Below, in pieces: positions 4,579-5,566 of a stretch of DNA of 5,566 nt (the first letter of the stretch is position 1; each line of letters opens with the position of its first letter). Both the position numbers and the translations under genes were made by a program. Source of the DNA: Clostridiales bacterium (lineage in GTDB: Bacteria > Bacillota > Clostridia > Lachnospirales > Lachnospiraceae); the NCBI GenBank assembly GCA_019418195.1, contig DYCJ01000168.1, positions 1-5,566 of the forward strand. Reading direction: 5' to 3'. The notes under the pieces were generated by a model. That model made no database searches. It was not told the origin of the DNA and saw only the letters and a program-made list of their open reading frames with translations.

Positions 4579-5415
4579 ATGAAATTTACAAAGATGCAGG
4601 GGCTTGGCAATGACTACGTATATGTGAACTGCTTCAGAGAAAAGATTGATGATCCGTCAGCGCTGGCGGTCAGGATCAGTGACCGTCACTTTGGGGTCGG
4701 CTCGGACGGGCTTATCATGATCAATCCGTCTGATAAGGCGGATTTTGAGATGGAGATGTATAATGCTGACGGCTCCCGTGGAGAAATGTGCGGGAATGGT
4801 ATCCGCTGCGTTGCAAAATACGTATATGACTACGGTCTGACAGATAAAACGCACATATCAGTGGATACGCTGGCCGGGATCAAATATCTTGACCTTACAG
4901 TGGAAAACAGGAAAGTGAAACTGGTGAAAGTTGATATGGGAAAACCGGAATTGGATCCTGCCAGAATTCCGGTTATTGCAGAGGGGGACAGGGCGGTAAA
5001 CGAGCCGATCCTTGTAGATGGAAAGGAATATCATATGACCTGTGTTTCGATGGGGAATCCGCATGCAGTTGTGTATGTTGACTGTAATGTAAATGAACTT
5101 CCCCTGGAGATGATCGGTCCGAAGTTTGAGAATCATGAACGTTTCCCGAACAGGGTCAACACAGAATTTGTACGGGTGCTGGACAGGAATACAGTGGAGA
5201 TGCGTGTATGGGAGCGCGGTTCGGGAGAGACGCTTGCCTGCGGGACCGGCGCATGTGCAGTTACCGTATCCTGCATCCTTAACGGGCTGACAGAGGATGA
5301 GATTACTGTGAAACTTCTTGGTGGTGATCTGCAGATCAGATGGGACCGGGAGAAAGACACGGTCTATATGACAGGACCGGCGGAGGTTGTATTTGACGGG
5401 GAGTGGGGAGAATAA
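4579..5415 (+). CDS. dapF: diaminopimelate epimerase
   Basis: DapF converts LL-diaminopimelate to the meso form, the precursor of lysine and of the peptidoglycan cross-linking residue, in the cytoplasm without cofactor. The 278-residue product has the usual family length. It starts MKFTKMQGLGNDYV with the conserved Asn11 and has RHFGVGSDG. The two catalytic cysteines are in their signature blocks: Cys71 in EMCGNGIRC and Cys221 in LACGTGACA, with SMGNPHAV and ERGSGET (212-218) as further substrate-site motifs. Start 4579 is chosen because homologues begin with this MKF-x-K-M sequence and GGGGT (4568-4572) lies six bases upstream; ATG 4573, giving two extra residues, is possible. The ribosome binding site is weak compared with the neighbours. 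The gene has its own promoter and ends before a bidirectional terminator, so it is probably transcribed alone. It is complete and ordinary. Confidence 0.97.
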   Translation: MKFTKMQGLGNDYVYVNCFREKIDDPSALAVRISDRHFGVGSDGLIMINPSDKADFEMEMYNADGSRGEMCGNGIRCVAKYVYDYGLTDKTHISVDTLAGIKYLDLTVENRKVKLVKVDMGKPELDPARIPVIAEGDRAVNEPILVDGKEYHMTCVSMGNPHAVVYVDCNVNELPLEMIGPKFENHERFPNRVNTEFVRVLDRNTVEMRVWERGSGETLACGTGACAVTVSCILNGLTEDEITVKLLGGDLQIRWDREKDTVYMTGPAEVVFDGEWGE

Positions 5416-5444
5416 GATAAGAATATAATCCGGAGATGAAGAAA

Positions 5445-5480
5445 AAAACGCAAAGCCTCATTATAGAAGCTTTGCGTTTT
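5445..5480. terminator. bidirectional intrinsic terminator between dapF and the tRNA gene
   Basis: AAAACGCAAAGC (5445-5456) and GCTTTGCGTTTT (5469-5480) pair over 12 bases around a 12-base loop. On the + strand the stem ends in TTTT after dapF. On the - strand it is followed by a run of seven T (complement of 5442-5448), so it also terminates the convergent tRNA transcript, and better in that direction. Confidence 0.82.
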
Positions 5481-5494
5481 GATAAATAAAAAAA

Positions 5495-5566
<72 letters not shown>

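Noticed and set aside
3549..4610. A 353-codon open frame on the - strand across the repeats and the ANTAR gene
   Set aside because: It runs antisense to the clear ANTAR gene, crosses tandem 62-bp repeats whose frame shifts between copies, and its product is compositionally odd with no recognisable domain.

Overview
The window reads as chromosomal DNA of a low-to-moderate GC Firmicute, most likely a Clostridia/Lachnospiraceae-type gut bacterium. The grounds are strong AGGAGG ribosome binding sites, a TTG start, a 443-residue GSI-alpha type glutamine synthetase of Bacillus/Clostridium style, an ANTAR protein next to it, and a tRNA without an encoded CCA end. All protein genes are on the + strand; a tRNA on the - strand closes the window. 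The taxonomic call is inference from style, not from a search.

Region 1 (1-2078) is the end of a hydrolase operon. It holds the last 24 residues of an SGNH/GDSL-type hydrolase that begin at its catalytic HPN motif, then two tightly coupled esterase-family alpha/beta hydrolases (263 and 370 aa). None of the visible parts has a secretion signal, so the two complete enzymes should act in the cytoplasm, plausibly removing acyl groups from imported sugars or glycosides. The operon ends at a strong intrinsic terminator (2038-2078). A perfect consensus sigma-A promoter (TTGACA, 17 bases, TATAAT) overlaps the last stop codon and points straight into that terminator.

Region 2 (2079-4490) is a nitrogen module. 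A long leader rich in inverted repeats precedes a glutamine synthetase gene (glnA type). The Shine-Dalgarno sequence of that gene sits exactly in the six-base loop of a perfect 8-bp hairpin. The enzyme keeps the metal and main glutamate ligands but is altered at several normally conserved sites. It is followed by about 310 bases of non-coding repeats (a 54-base hairpin, 2.3 tandem copies of a 62-bp unit, another hairpin) and then by an ANTAR-domain RNA-binding antiterminator whose receiver-like domain has lost the phosphorylation residues. Promoter, early terminator, structured leader, glutamine synthetase and ANTAR protein together suggest control of glutamine synthesis by transcription attenuation. 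The site the ANTAR protein would bind could not be pinned to the canonical twin-hexaloop form.

Region 3 (4491-5566) has its own promoter and dapF (diaminopimelate epimerase, lysine and peptidoglycan synthesis). It ends at a hairpin that can terminate transcription in both directions, between dapF and a convergent tRNA-Pro(CGG) gene that runs off the right edge.
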